A stretch of 64,000 nucleotides of DNA from Thalassoglobus sp. JC818 (GTDB lineage: Bacteria; Planctomycetota; Planctomycetia; Planctomycetales; Planctomycetaceae): NCBI RefSeq assembly GCF_040717535.1, contig NZ_JBFEFI010000001.1, positions 1,178,001-1,242,000 on the forward strand, in the 5' to 3' direction. The position numbers and the translations under genes were made by a program. The notes beneath the pieces are model-generated. The model made no database searches and was not told the DNA's origin. It saw only the letters and a list, made by a program, of their open reading frames with translations. Of this stretch, positions 53,201-61,154 are shown one piece after another (position 1 is the stretch's first letter; each line of letters begins with the position of its first letter).

Positions 53201-53579
53201 ACTGCGAATGCGTGCCAGTGCAGACGTCGCCAACGACATGGAATCAGTTTCCTCGCAGTTCGACAATCTCGCCAAAGCAGTGTTGGAGGCAGCGGGCGCC
53301 GATGTGGAACGCCCCAAAGGAGCGGCCAGCTTTTCACTGGGTGACGCCGACGGATTTATTCCACTCGAAGGTCTGATCGACACCGAGGAAGAACTCAGTC
53401 GTCAACAGAAGAAAGCTGAAGAGATCCGCAAGCACATCAAAGGTGCAGAATCCAAGCTTGCGAACGAAAACTTCACCAGCCGTGCTCCTGAACAAGTCGT
53501 TAACGACGTTCGTGAAACTCTGGAGAGCAACAAAAAGCAATTGGAAAGCATCGAAGAGATCATTCGCGACCTAAGTTAG
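50295..53579 (+). CDS. valS: Valyl-tRNA synthetase with extra domains
   Basis: 1094 residues from ATG 50295, longer than usual (880-950). Class I motifs are intact: PNVTGALHMGHAL (HIGH type) near residue 50, TMSKSKGNG near 640, and the editing domain STTRPETMLGDTAVCV. Between HRIPIW and QDPDVLDTWFSSALWP, where relatives have a ~25-residue zinc knuckle, there are ~100 residues (434-535) ending LCTGCF. After KMSKS an extra zinc ribbon is inserted (CPHCEEM ... CTNKKCKK). A palindromic element is translated at residues 574-583. The C-terminal coiled coil (EELSRQQKKAEEIRKHIKGA) is normal. It charges tRNA-Val; monocistronic, followed by a terminator. Confidence 0.96.
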   Translation: MSELPKLYDPQSAQNSWFPFWEQRGDFNADPTPDKDSHTIMIPLPNVTGALHMGHALNGTCQDLITRWRRMQGFEALWMPGTDHAGIATQAVVERRMLEEEGLTRHDVGREALVNRIWRWKDAYEKRIISQQKSLGASCDWRRLRFTLDEVCAKAVRRTFFKMFRDGLIYRGKRLVNWDVHLQTAVADDEVFEEEIDGYFWTFNYPVVDAEGNPTGELIHYSTTRPETMLGDTAVCVHPTDERYTSLIGKHVKIPVNGRVIPIIADALLADKEKGTGAVKVTPAHDPNDYACYLRNPEIGVINILNPDGTLNENGGEWEGMDRLEARHHVIERMGELSHFEGVEDRKIPLKHSDRSKTPVEPYLSDQWFVRMTDDEDGKPGLAQKAIDAVDDGRVRFFPSRYAKTYTDWLAEKRDWCISRQLWWGHRIPIWTAVLRVGGVGEREISENATRVAQETGPLLATFMAANGVSPDEFEVKFNSGSVQICAGSKNAEAALTTLAEYEQCSDLETNQPEAGKDEAFRLCTGCFYHLQQDPDVLDTWFSSALWPHATLGWPDREHNPPLDESEVAKQTNLAPDESSGAKKNAVLDYFYPGSVLITSRDIITLWVARMVLTGLYNMDDIPFRHVHVHPKILDGFGQTMSKSKGNGVDPVDLIGKYGADAVRFTIASFAGETQDVRLPISYECPHCEEMISPKQYRLETSSIVVPSTLNGEFPVPQGAPKPTMVCTNKKCKKESQFTTPLYDPDPDVPVAKMVSERFEYGRNFCNKFWNAARFAIMNLEASDNGPAYSPAEVTDDQLQLEDRWILSRLSTVANQLDEYLGRYQFDAATRATRDFTWNEFCDWYLEMIKPRLRNEDQRAVAQRVLLVVLDSLVRLLQPFTPFICEELWQRLKEIAPERALPVGEDSAGGKVLEVRPVADACIVASWPKVPTAWQDAALEKRFERLQDTIVAVRNVRAVYSIPPGTSVKLRMRASADVANDMESVSSQFDNLAKAVLEAAGADVERPKGAASFSLGDADGFIPLEGLIDTEEELSRQQKKAEEIRKHIKGAESKLANENFTSRAPEQVVNDVRETLESNKKQLESIEEIIRDLS
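52013..52043. repeat. Palindromic element inside valS coding sequence
   Basis: Arms of 15 nt (cttagccccggatga / tcatccggggctaag) around a single G. It is translated as NLAPDESSGAKK without breaking the reading frame. Confidence 0.85.
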
Positions 53580-53614
53580 GTCGCGCTTCGTTTCCGCAAA
53601 GTTGAAAAACAACT

Positions 53615-53653
53615 ACTCGGACTGATCTTACGTGATCAGCCCGAGTTTTTTTT
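53615..53653 (+). terminator. Rho-independent terminator of valS
   Basis: Stem actcgg-a-ctgatc / gatcag-c-ccgagt with loop TTACGT, followed by eight T, 36 bp after the stop. Confidence 0.92.
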
Positions 53654-53669
53654 CAACCGTCGTTGGGTG

Positions 53670-54380
53670 TCATTGACCAATCAACTTCAGCGATGCTTCC
53701 GCGAATCGCTTTCCGAGAATTTTGTAGCCTTCGGCGGAATAGTGAAGATCGTTCGTGATCGGTTTCCCAGCCCGGTTCACTCCGTCGTTGAGGTCGTCCG
53801 TATTCACCCAGGCGAAATCGCCGTCGGAATCAGCTACGGCGACCTGAATGTCGCGAACTCTTGTCCAGTCCGGGGCACGTTTGTTGTCGAGGTCATTGTC
53901 ACTCAGTCTTCCAATGACAAAGTGAATGTCGTCTCGTCCGAGGTCCTCTTCGAGTTGCTGATGAAGCCCCAACAGGCTTTCGCGATAAACATCGCCCCAT
54001 CCCATTCGGGCATCACGTTCCCCCTGCATCCAGATAAACGTGACGGACGCTAATTCCTCGTTTTCGATGGCCGGTTTGACCTTACTCATCAAGCGGTCAT
54101 ACAGATCCCCGGTCGACTCAGGCGCTTTGCCCTCTGGGGATTTCCATTTTCGGTACCACCTTTGAATGGGCTGTCCGCCCTGAGCATCCTGAACAACGAT
54201 GACGTTCTCAGCTCCGAGCGCTTCTTCGACCGTTGGCGTGAACGCCTCATCAGGTCGATGTCCCTGCATGTTTGACTGTCCAGAAAGGATGAACAGGTGC
54301 TTTTCACCCGCCTGAGTGCGATCGGCAGTCGCAGTCAGAAACACGGATACGAACAGCAGGCTTGCGACGATTTCTCTCAT
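53670..54380 (-). CDS. Secreted SGNH-type sialate O-acetylesterase-like hydrolase
   Basis: 236 residues from ATG 54380 (MREIVASLLFVSVFLTATAD signal). Catalytic blocks of the carbohydrate-esterase 6/sialate O-acetylesterase family: FILSGQSNMQGH with the Ser, FIWMQGERDARMGWGDVYR, and DLHYSAEGY with the Asp-x-x-His dyad. It would remove acetyl groups from sugars in the periplasm or outside. Such enzymes are numerous in planctomycetes. Converges with valS. Confidence 0.88.
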   Translation of the reverse strand: MREIVASLLFVSVFLTATADRTQAGEKHLFILSGQSNMQGHRPDEAFTPTVEEALGAENVIVVQDAQGGQPIQRWYRKWKSPEGKAPESTGDLYDRLMSKVKPAIENEELASVTFIWMQGERDARMGWGDVYRESLLGLHQQLEEDLGRDDIHFVIGRLSDNDLDNKRAPDWTRVRDIQVAVADSDGDFAWVNTDDLNDGVNRAGKPITNDLHYSAEGYKILGKRFAEASLKLIGQ

Positions 54381-54560
54381 GAGCGCAGTTCTTTCGTAGA
54401 ATGAATTCGATCGACGAAGAATGATCACTGCGGGGACGCCCAGAAACGCATCGGTGGATGATGCTTCACGATCAATGATGTGAAGTCATTCCCGAGATCG
54501 GACGATCCGCGACACTGAAAGGATCGCATAATCGATCGCTGATTTCTGCGCTCAAGCGGG

Positions 54561-55370
54561 TCAGTTCAATCGGACAGAGTTAAAGAATTTGTCCTTCTCG
54601 GCTCCGGGTGTCGATCCCCGATTCGAATACATGATCGTGTACGCCGTCGCTCCATTCACAAATCCAATGTGTCGGGCTGTGATTCCGCGTTTCTCCATGG
54701 TGTATGCCACAGCCGATTTGCCCTGAAACGTCAGCCGCTCGAGGTTGCTGGCGCCCTGCATTCGTAAACCCGTTTCCAGTGCACTGATGATCTCATTCAA
54801 GTTCATCGTCTGAATCTGTGGCGGAAGCGGTTCGACGATTACTGCGCAGGCATAGCTGCTCTTCTGAACTCCGTAGGTCGCTCCGCCAGCTGCGACAGTC
54901 GGCCCGACGGTGATTCGTTTGGGCGTACCGGGCATTTGCATCGTCAAAGCCCCATCGGGAGTGGTGTATTCCTCCCAGGTTGTCGCAAACGCCGGAATCG
55001 GCAAATTGCCGAGCGAGCTGACGAGCTTGAACCCGATTCCGAACATGAAGAGGAAGCTGATGATCCCGACAATTGTCTTGAGTGCCGTCTTGAAAGCGCC
55101 TGCAGCAGCTCCGGAAGATCGTCGCTTCTTTCTTTTCTTCTTCTTTTTCTTCGGCGGGGGCGGCGGCAGATAATCGTCTTCGTCGTCAAAACTTCCGAAG
55201 TCAGATCCCCAGAGATCTTCTTCGGGTTCCGGTTCCTCTTCTTCAAGCACAGCGGGCTGCGGCACGGAAACCGGTTTCTGACACTGTTTGCACCGAAACT
55301 TTTTGCCAGCAAGTTCATCTCGAACGTTGTAGGACTTTCCGCATTCTCGGCAGGTGGCACGAATCGGCAC
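54561..55370 (-). CDS. Zinc-ribbon membrane protein of unknown function
   Basis: 269 residues from a GTG at 55370 (GGGAG 7 bases upstream); the longer frame upstream lacks coding character. It starts VPIRATCRECGKSYNVRDEL, GKKFRCKQC: a zinc ribbon (C-x2-C...C-x2-C) of the MJ0042-like type often found at the N-terminus of planctomycete proteins. An acidic linker, a Pro6-Lys6 stretch with KKRKKRR, and one membrane helix (TIVGIISFLFMFGIGFKLVS) follow; the extracytoplasmic part (~residues 140-269) is beta-rich. Function is unknown. Confidence 0.75.
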   Translation of the reverse strand: MPIRATCRECGKSYNVRDELAGKKFRCKQCQKPVSVPQPAVLEEEEPEPEEDLWGSDFGSFDDEDDYLPPPPPKKKKKKRKKRRSSGAAAGAFKTALKTIVGIISFLFMFGIGFKLVSSLGNLPIPAFATTWEEYTTPDGALTMQMPGTPKRITVGPTVAAGGATYGVQKSSYACAVIVEPLPPQIQTMNLNEIISALETGLRMQGASNLERLTFQGKSAVAYTMEKRGITARHIGFVNGATAYTIMYSNRGSTPGAEKDKFFNSVRLN

Positions 55371-55762
55371 GACGGTCTCCCGGCAGCGATGGGCAAAGTG
55401 GCAGCGAAGGTTTCTCAAACTTACGAATGTAAGGATACCGTCTTTTCTACAAGACGCAAGAAGAGATTCGCCCATCTCAAATGCGGAAGGTTCCAAACAA
55501 AAAAGCAACCATTCAACGCCAGGCTGAACCGGACGGCAAATGGTTGCTTAGGGGTAGATTTCGTCACTAGCGAAAAGAAGCTCGGACGAATGGATACGGC
55601 GTCGATCACAGAGACGAGTTCAATCGCGGCTTGTCATTGCTGGCAGGTGAACGACCGGGCTCACGTGTTGCTCGGGGTCAGATCAATCGTGGGAGCGGCG
55701 AACACTTCTTGCGATCTCCCCCGATTGGCGACTCTCGCGAAGATCGAGTTCACCGCTTCCGG
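55371..55762. other. Intergenic stretch behind csrA, with terminator
   Basis: 392 bp, minus-strand direction from csrA to the zinc-ribbon gene. Frames on either strand are short and without motif. Contains the terminator at 55497-55549. Confidence 0.45.
55497..55549 (-). terminator. Rho-independent terminator downstream of csrA
   Basis: On the minus strand aagcaaccatt pairs with aatggttgctt (25-nt loop that can fold further, gcc/ggc) and is followed by six T. It lies about 210 bp past the csrA stop, so a long 3' UTR or a small RNA may precede it. Confidence 0.75.
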
Positions 55763-55969
55763 TCACTCACATCCTGCTGAGACAAGCGGCGCTGTTCCGC
55801 CTTCTTGACGCAGTTCTTCACGAAACGCGATCTCGCCTCGGACGATCCTGACATCTTCGGGAGCGACGATTCCGAGTTTCACCCGTCCATTGCTCGTGGA
55901 AATCACTTTCACTGTGATTCCGCCGTCAATCACGATTTCTTCGTTGGGTTTGCGTGTAATCACTAACAT
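55763..55969 (-). CDS. csrA: Carbon storage regulator CsrA
   Basis: 68 residues: MLVITRKPNEEIVIDGGITV, KVISTSNGRVKLGIVAPEDV, RIVRGEIAFREEL. The RNA-contacting residues at strand 1 (L-V-I-T-R) and strand 5 (V-R-G-E-I) are present. CsrA binds GGA motifs in mRNA leaders and controls translation of motility, carbon and surface genes. The C-terminal ~12 residues are variable as usual. The gene stands alone; flagellar genes, its frequent neighbours, are not in the window. Confidence 0.95.
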   Translation of the reverse strand: MLVITRKPNEEIVIDGGITVKVISTSNGRVKLGIVAPEDVRIVRGEIAFREELRQEGGTAPLVSAGCE

Positions 55970-57144
55970 GGAAATTGTTCCTTATTCAAGCAAAGTGCAT
56001 CCGTGCTGCACTCCAGAATTGTGATTGAATCTCTATCAACTCAGCTGTTTGATGGCTCACAAAACGGCCAGTTCCTTGGTCGGTGAGCGTTTTTTTGTGC
56101 TTCGGCGTTTATGAAATACGCCTGGGCCAGACAAATATTGGAACGATTCTCAAAAGTCCGCTCGAACAACCGGCTCTGTCCGGAGCATTTGCTCAAAGAA
56201 CCTCGAGACGAACGGCGGCACTTTCCACCTGACAGATGTGAAAATGACACGCATCATCCGTTGGGCGTTCGCTTTTCTCGCTCACTGAGAGCGGTGCTGC
56301 AGCCTCGATCCGAGCTACTGAGGCGACGGCATGGAAGGTCTTCCCACAACGTCGACTCGGCGAGACGGAAAACATCTCACGCTTAGCTGATCAGGACTTG
56401 CGAAGTCCGTTCGAACGAAATTGAGAATCTTCAGGCGTTCATATGTTCTGCCACAAGATCAGGAAGCCTTCGGTGGACCAGAAAGCAGGTGCGATGTTCC
56501 CTGAGATCAGCGAGAGAACGGCACAAGCGAGGATTGGTCCGCCAGTTGGTGTATAGAGAAGTCGCGGGTGCGGATCGACTCGAATTCTGATGGGTCAACC
56601 CAAAGAAGGTCCGACCGAAATCAAGTGAATCGATCTGTTGCCGCTGTAATTGAGCTGGGGTGAAATCGCGTCGAGCGTTCGAAATCGGAGCCTGACTTCG
56701 ATGAAGTTGCCGATCCACCGAGGCAGTTTGATTTCTGCCGGAAGTGTGAATGCAATTTGAAAGAGGAGTCTTCATAACTCACCTGAGCAACCATGCTCAA
56801 TGATTCGAATCCGTCGAACTACGACCCGGAATTTAGCACTGAGGAGATGGTATACAAATGTTTCAAAACCGTCAAGAGGAGTATCTCTCAGATTCGACGC
56901 GCACATCGCAAGAAGGTTCCTCAGATTCTTGAGAGATCTTTTTCAAAATCTCGCTGCTGGTTCCGATCAGAGTGGCTTTCCGGAACCAGAATGAACAGGC
57001 TGTCATTCAGTATCCATGAAAATGGCCTGATCAGACGCATTCTCGTGACAGATCAATTAAGATCTATCTGAATCCTTCGCGTCAGACCTCCCGGACGACG
57101 GTCTCGACGTTGACCATTCTTCTTCATGTTCGAAAGTGAACTCA
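55970..57144. other. Long region without a convincing gene
   Basis: 1175 bp between csrA (leftward) and the DUF1080 gene (rightward). A plus-strand terminator lies at 56055-56096. Two frames deserve mention but not a call: 56431-56775 minus (114 codons, with AGGTGAG just before its ATG, Arg/Ser/Leu-rich, no family) and 56793-57071 plus (92 codons, starts MLNDSNPSNYDPEFSTEEMV, Lys/Arg-rich). Either may be a decayed gene. Confidence 0.45.
56055..56096 (+). terminator. Plus-strand terminator with no annotated gene before it
   Basis: Outer stem gctcac/gtgagc, AAAA bulge, inner stem cggcca/tggtcg with a 6-nt loop, then G and seven T. Upstream on the plus strand there is only the antisense of csrA and its leader. 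Confidence 0.7.
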
Positions 57145-57927
57145 ATGAAAGTTTCTGTACTCAGTTTTTGCGCATTGCTTGCGTCCTGCTGCTCAGTGCT
57201 TCAGGCCGACGAATACCTCAATGGGATCGAATGGGAAGCCCCCGCGATCGTGACCGTCGACGAAAATGGCGTCCCCTCGGATGCAACGGTTTTGTTTGAC
57301 GGAACCGACTTGTCTGCCTGGAACAACACCGACAACTGGAAGATTGAAGACGGTGCGATGGTTTCCGGAAAAGGTGACGTGCAGACGAAAGAAGCCTTCG
57401 GAGACTGTCAGCTGCACATCGAATGGTCTGCTCCCACCCCAGCGACCGGAAGTGGACAAGGTCGCGGCAACAGTGGTGTGTTCCTCATGAACACTTACGA
57501 GATCCAGGTTCTCGATTCTTACGAAAACGAGACCTACCACGACGGACAAGCAGGAGCCATTTACAAGCAGACTCCTCCTCAAGTGAATGCCACGAAAGCT
57601 CCCGGCGACTGGAATGTCTACGACATCATCTGGACAGCCCCACGCTTCAACGACGACGGTTCGCTCAAGTCTCCAGCCTACATCACTGCTCTGCACAACG
57701 GTGTCTTGATCCTCAATCACTTTGAGCTGAAAGGTGATACTCCTTTCAACCGTCCTCCTCACTACCAACAGCACGCGGATCGACTTCCGATTCGACTGCA
57801 AGATCACGGAAACCCAGTTCGATTCCGCAATATCTGGATTCGCGAAATCAAAGACGCCCCTGGTGAGCAAACTCGTGATCCCTTCTTGCGAGACGGCAAA
57901 GGGAACGAGAAACCGATCGAGAAGTAA
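57145..57927 (+). CDS. Secreted DUF1080 protein (3-keto-disaccharide hydrolase family)
   Basis: 260 residues from ATG 57145 (a GTG at 57136 is in frame). Signal peptide MKVSVLSFCALLASCCSVLQ, cut near QA-DE. The DUF1080 jelly-roll domain shows LFDGTDLSAWNNTDNWKIED, GDCQLHIEWSAP, GRGNSGVFLMNTYEIQVLDS and IYKQTPPQVNATKAPGDWN, ending RFRNIWIREI. Members of this concanavalin-like family are among the most expanded in planctomycetes, some with 3-keto-glycoside hydrolase activity. The substrate here is unknown. Monocistronic. Confidence 0.92.
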   Translation: MKVSVLSFCALLASCCSVLQADEYLNGIEWEAPAIVTVDENGVPSDATVLFDGTDLSAWNNTDNWKIEDGAMVSGKGDVQTKEAFGDCQLHIEWSAPTPATGSGQGRGNSGVFLMNTYEIQVLDSYENETYHDGQAGAIYKQTPPQVNATKAPGDWNVYDIIWTAPRFNDDGSLKSPAYITALHNGVLILNHFELKGDTPFNRPPHYQQHADRLPIRLQDHGNPVRFRNIWIREIKDAPGEQTRDPFLRDGKGNEKPIEK

Positions 57928-58016
57928 TCGTGTCAGCCAGTCAATTGGCAGACGAATGATTTTCCGCCCCAGCTGAATGAGAAGTCTGGCGGGATCGAAA
58001 CAGCAAGAGGTGACTT

Positions 58017-58706
58017 TTGCGAGACCTTCCCCCAAACCTGCAGGGACAGCTGTCGATCAGACGTGCAGAACGTGCGCGTCTGATCGAAACGGGGCTCATC
58101 CAGCAGGGAATCAGTGATCCGGCTGTTCTCGCAGCCATCAACCAAATGCCGAGAGAGTTCTTTGTTGAAACGGAGCACAAAGAGCAGGCTTACGAAAATC
58201 GAGCTCTTCCGATCGCTTCCGGACAGACGATCTCGCAGCCGTACATCGTCGCTTTGATGGCCGAAGCACTGCAGCTTCAGCCTCACTTCAGGCTGCTCGA
58301 GATCGGAACCGGTTCTGGCTACGCAGCAGCGGTCTATGCTCTGCTGGTGGAAGAAGTGTTTTCCGTTGAGCGTCACGAAGACCTCGCGAACCAGGCTCAA
58401 TCACGTCTCGATGCACTGCAGATTGAGAACGTTTCCATTCGCTGCGGAGATGGCAGTTTCGGTTGGCCGGAAGCTGCTCCATTTGATGCAATCTCAATCG
58501 CAGCTGCGACAGAAGACATCCCCAAGCAGCTTCTAGATCAATTGGCGATCGGCGGAAGACTTGTCGCTCCGATCGGAGCGCAACAGTCCACTCAATCTTT
58601 AATCTGCTTGAAGCGAACCGAGAGCGGATTTCAACAGAAAGACCTCGGGAGCGTTCGCTTCGTCCCGCTGATTTCTGAAACGGATGACCACACGGAAAGC
58701 GACTGA
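58017..58706 (+). CDS. pcm: Protein-L-isoaspartate O-methyltransferase
   Basis: 229 residues from a TTG at 58017 with AAGAGGTG 4-9 bases upstream; no ATG gives a complete N-terminus. Motifs: MPREFFVETEHKEQAYENRA, LPIASGQTISQPYIVALMAE, the SAM-binding LLEIGTGSGYAAAVYALLV, and VGRLVAPIG-type end (IGGRLVAPIGAQQ). It methylates isoaspartyl residues with S-adenosylmethionine to start repair of aged proteins. Length is normal. It converges with the DUF6754-like gene. Confidence 0.92.
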   Translation: MRDLPPNLQGQLSIRRAERARLIETGLIQQGISDPAVLAAINQMPREFFVETEHKEQAYENRALPIASGQTISQPYIVALMAEALQLQPHFRLLEIGTGSGYAAAVYALLVEEVFSVERHEDLANQAQSRLDALQIENVSIRCGDGSFGWPEAAPFDAISIAAATEDIPKQLLDQLAIGGRLVAPIGAQQSTQSLICLKRTESGFQQKDLGSVRFVPLISETDDHTESD

Positions 58707-58744
58707 ATCAAGTTGCGAGTGCAGTCTCGTAACTCGAAGTTGCT

Positions 58745-59971
58745 CTATCCCGACTGTAGTAAGTCGTTCATGAGAAAGTTGGCAGCACCCTCAAAATGAG
58801 ATGCGACTGATGGAGGGGCAGCCCCCACGATCGTGACCAGAAAAACGCCGATCAGGATCAATCCACCGACGAGGACTTTTCCGAAATCCTGACCCTTTAG
58901 GCTTCCGAGTTGATCGGGATCTTTGGAGAGGTAAGCACTCGCTGCGAAAAATTCTTCCCCGATCAACGTGTAATCGCATGCAGCCACGAAAAACGGTAGC
59001 TGCGCGGGTTGAGCAGTTCCGGCGACTTGAATGGCACCAATTGCGTTGCCGGTTTCGGCCAAGATCAGCGATTCCGCAAAGAACGCTCCGAGATAAAAAC
59101 AGGCGGCCGGTTTCTCTCGAACCATTTTTCCGGTGAGAAACGAAACGTAAGCGAACTGCTCATCAGTCACGTAATAGATGAGATCGTTGTTGTAAGCTTC
59201 CGGTCGGCCTGCTTTCAGAAATGCAGTTGCGACAGTCTCACGGGCTGCGGTCATCACTAGCGACTTCGAAGTCGGAGTTTCGAGTGTGCAGTCATACTCG
59301 GCAGCCTGTTCGGCGACGCGAGACAGAATAGTGAGTCCCGCGATCGTTTGGATGTCGTTCATGTCCTGAATACCGGGAACGAACAAACATGCCCTGCCCA
59401 TTTCAGTTGCACGACCGACTGCTTCTTCGATGGCCTCTAACCCAGCGATGGGGCGAATTTTCAGTTTTGCTCCGCTTCGGGCCATCAGAATGAAGGCAAC
59501 CACAGAGCCGCAAACCAACACGGTAATCACTGCCAACCAGAAGCGGTCTCCGTCATAAAACTGAGCAGAGGATATCGCCGGCGTAGCGGCGTCCAAGCGG
59601 ACAAATTCTGATTGAACTTCCTCCCCGTCGACGTCTTCAACGACAGAAGCACGGTACCAATAGGAATTGCCGGGAATGTTCTTCTGAGTCGTGACTTCAA
59701 GAACTCCAGATTCCAATTCCTCCTCAGTTGGAGAGCGTCGTTCGACTTCTTGATAGAGCCCATTGAACTCGCTGGCTTGTTCGACGACGTACACGAGGTC
59801 CTCGTCTTCTCCTGAGAGTTCAACACGAACGTCAATTTCAGTTCCGTCATCCCAGGGATGATCCGATGCCGAAATGCCTGCAGGAGGGGCAGGCTGAGCG
59901 GTTACACTGATTGGGAATGAACAAACCGCAGCGACGAGGTAAATCAACACATGCAAACGTCGATGACTCAT
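58745..59971 (-). CDS. Membrane protein, DUF6754-like
   Basis: 408 residues from ATG 59971, placed 2 bp after the stop of the upstream gene with AGGAG in front. N-terminal signal (LHVLIYLVAAVCSFPISVTA), a fibronectin-like extracytoplasmic domain (residues ~28-150, VRVELSGEDEDLVYVVEQAS), a membrane helix (FWLAVITVLVCGSVVAFILM), then the DUF6754 part: CLFVPGIQDMNDIQTIAGLT, SRVAEQAAEYDCTLETPTS, FLKAGRPEAYNNDLIYYVTD, and a final helix (VLVGGLILIGVFLVTIVG). Conserved in planctomycetes and chloroflexi; function unknown. Third gene of an ftsY operon. Confidence 0.82.
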   Translation of the reverse strand: MSHRRLHVLIYLVAAVCSFPISVTAQPAPPAGISASDHPWDDGTEIDVRVELSGEDEDLVYVVEQASEFNGLYQEVERRSPTEEELESGVLEVTTQKNIPGNSYWYRASVVEDVDGEEVQSEFVRLDAATPAISSAQFYDGDRFWLAVITVLVCGSVVAFILMARSGAKLKIRPIAGLEAIEEAVGRATEMGRACLFVPGIQDMNDIQTIAGLTILSRVAEQAAEYDCTLETPTSKSLVMTAARETVATAFLKAGRPEAYNNDLIYYVTDEQFAYVSFLTGKMVREKPAACFYLGAFFAESLILAETGNAIGAIQVAGTAQPAQLPFFVAACDYTLIGEEFFAASAYLSKDPDQLGSLKGQDFGKVLVGGLILIGVFLVTIVGAAPPSVASHFEGAANFLMNDLLQSG

Positions 59972-59973
59972 GG

Positions 59974-61104
59974 TTATTGGTCTCCTACCAGTTCCACGTT
60001 TGCGCGGGGAACAGTGACCTGTCCTCCGGATTCGCAATCGACAACAAGAACGCGAGCTTTGGAACCAGAATCCAGAATGTGCGGCTCCGTGGGTAAGTCT
60101 GCCACTGTTCCCAGTCGACCGAAATAGGGATCTCGAATCAAACGGACATGAGAACCAACTTCCAGAACACCGCCGCCGACTCGCTGCGCGGTCTCTTCGG
60201 AATTCAGAGTTCCTTCTGTCGGAATCACGATCTCCGGTCGAAGAACCCCAGCGCGAATTTGCGTTGCCCCATTGACTGACGTCAGTGCACCAGCATGTCG
60301 CTGCAGCAAAGAAAACGTATGCTGAGCCATCGCAATTTCACCGAAGCCCTCGGTGATAATAATTGTGAGTCCAATCGACTCCGATCCGGTGATTGCGACT
60401 CCAAGGTCGTAGCCCAAGATCTCCTTGAGATCCTGGTCATCGATCCCCCCGCCGATGATCGCATTGACGCCTGATTCCTGAGCTTGTTTGACTGCATCGC
60501 CGTGAATTCTGCGGCCTGCAACGAGGATTGAGCCGCGGTGATCTGGTTTGATGAGTTCAGCAGTCAGGTCTTCGTTCGCGGATTCCGTCGCAATGACCAG
60601 CGGCCCCTGAATCTCTCCGCCGATCCCAAAGATGCCTTGAACGAAAGCGGCCTTTGTCTCGATGGAAACACCCTCTTCAGGGAAGACTTCCATCACTTTG
60701 CCAGCCACAAAAGCGTTCACCTGAACCGGAATCGGTTCGCCTCGAATGATGACCTGCCCGGTCACATGAGAGATCGATTCAATTGTTCCTGAGTACGGCG
60801 AGTTTCGGGAAGTTTTGAACAAACCGAAAATGCCCTTTGAAGTCGCCAGCAACTCGCCTTTCTCGACTTTGTCCCCAACCTGCAAGTGCATAACTTTGGG
60901 AACTTCGCTGGGAGAGACTCCCAGTTGATTCGCGAGATTGATCGGAAAGATATCTCCGGGCTGTTGTGAGCGAGCGACTACAGTGTCTGCCGCGACTTTG
61001 TCTCCTTCTTGAACCAGAACTTCACCGGGGATGGGGAGCAACCTCTGTACCCGGTAGAGGATCTCGTCCTTCACCTGTAATCCAGGAGTGTACGCATGAG
61101 CCAT
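59974..61104 (-). CDS. Barrel-sandwich/KOW protein of unknown function
   Basis: 376 residues from ATG 61104 (GAGGG about 11 bases upstream); a TTG at 61158 would overlap the ftsY stop. Two lipoyl-like barrel-sandwich halves (LLPIPGEVLVQEGDKVAADT; VGDKVEKGELLATSKGIFG), a central part with GIGGEIQGPLVIATESANED and GDAVKQAQESGVNAIIGGGI, and at the end a KOW-like SH3 fold (VGSHVRLIRDPYFGRLGTVA). No signal or membrane helix. Its position between ftsY and a membrane protein hints at a role linked to membrane targeting, which is inference. Confidence 0.78.
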   Translation of the reverse strand: MAHAYTPGLQVKDEILYRVQRLLPIPGEVLVQEGDKVAADTVVARSQQPGDIFPINLANQLGVSPSEVPKVMHLQVGDKVEKGELLATSKGIFGLFKTSRNSPYSGTIESISHVTGQVIIRGEPIPVQVNAFVAGKVMEVFPEEGVSIETKAAFVQGIFGIGGEIQGPLVIATESANEDLTAELIKPDHRGSILVAGRRIHGDAVKQAQESGVNAIIGGGIDDQDLKEILGYDLGVAITGSESIGLTIIITEGFGEIAMAQHTFSLLQRHAGALTSVNGATQIRAGVLRPEIVIPTEGTLNSEETAQRVGGGVLEVGSHVRLIRDPYFGRLGTVADLPTEPHILDSGSKARVLVVDCESGGQVTVPRANVELVGDQ

Positions 61105-61154
61105 AAAAGCGAATCCCTCACTGGTTCCGCATGGAGGTCGTTGACCGACCTGAA

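Noticed and set aside
54936-55808. 290-codon plus-strand frame
   Set aside because: Antisense to the zinc-ribbon membrane protein; its Phe/Leu runs mirror the Lys/Glu runs of the real gene.
57193-58035. 280-codon minus-strand frame
   Set aside because: Antisense to the DUF1080 gene, a clear family member with signal peptide.
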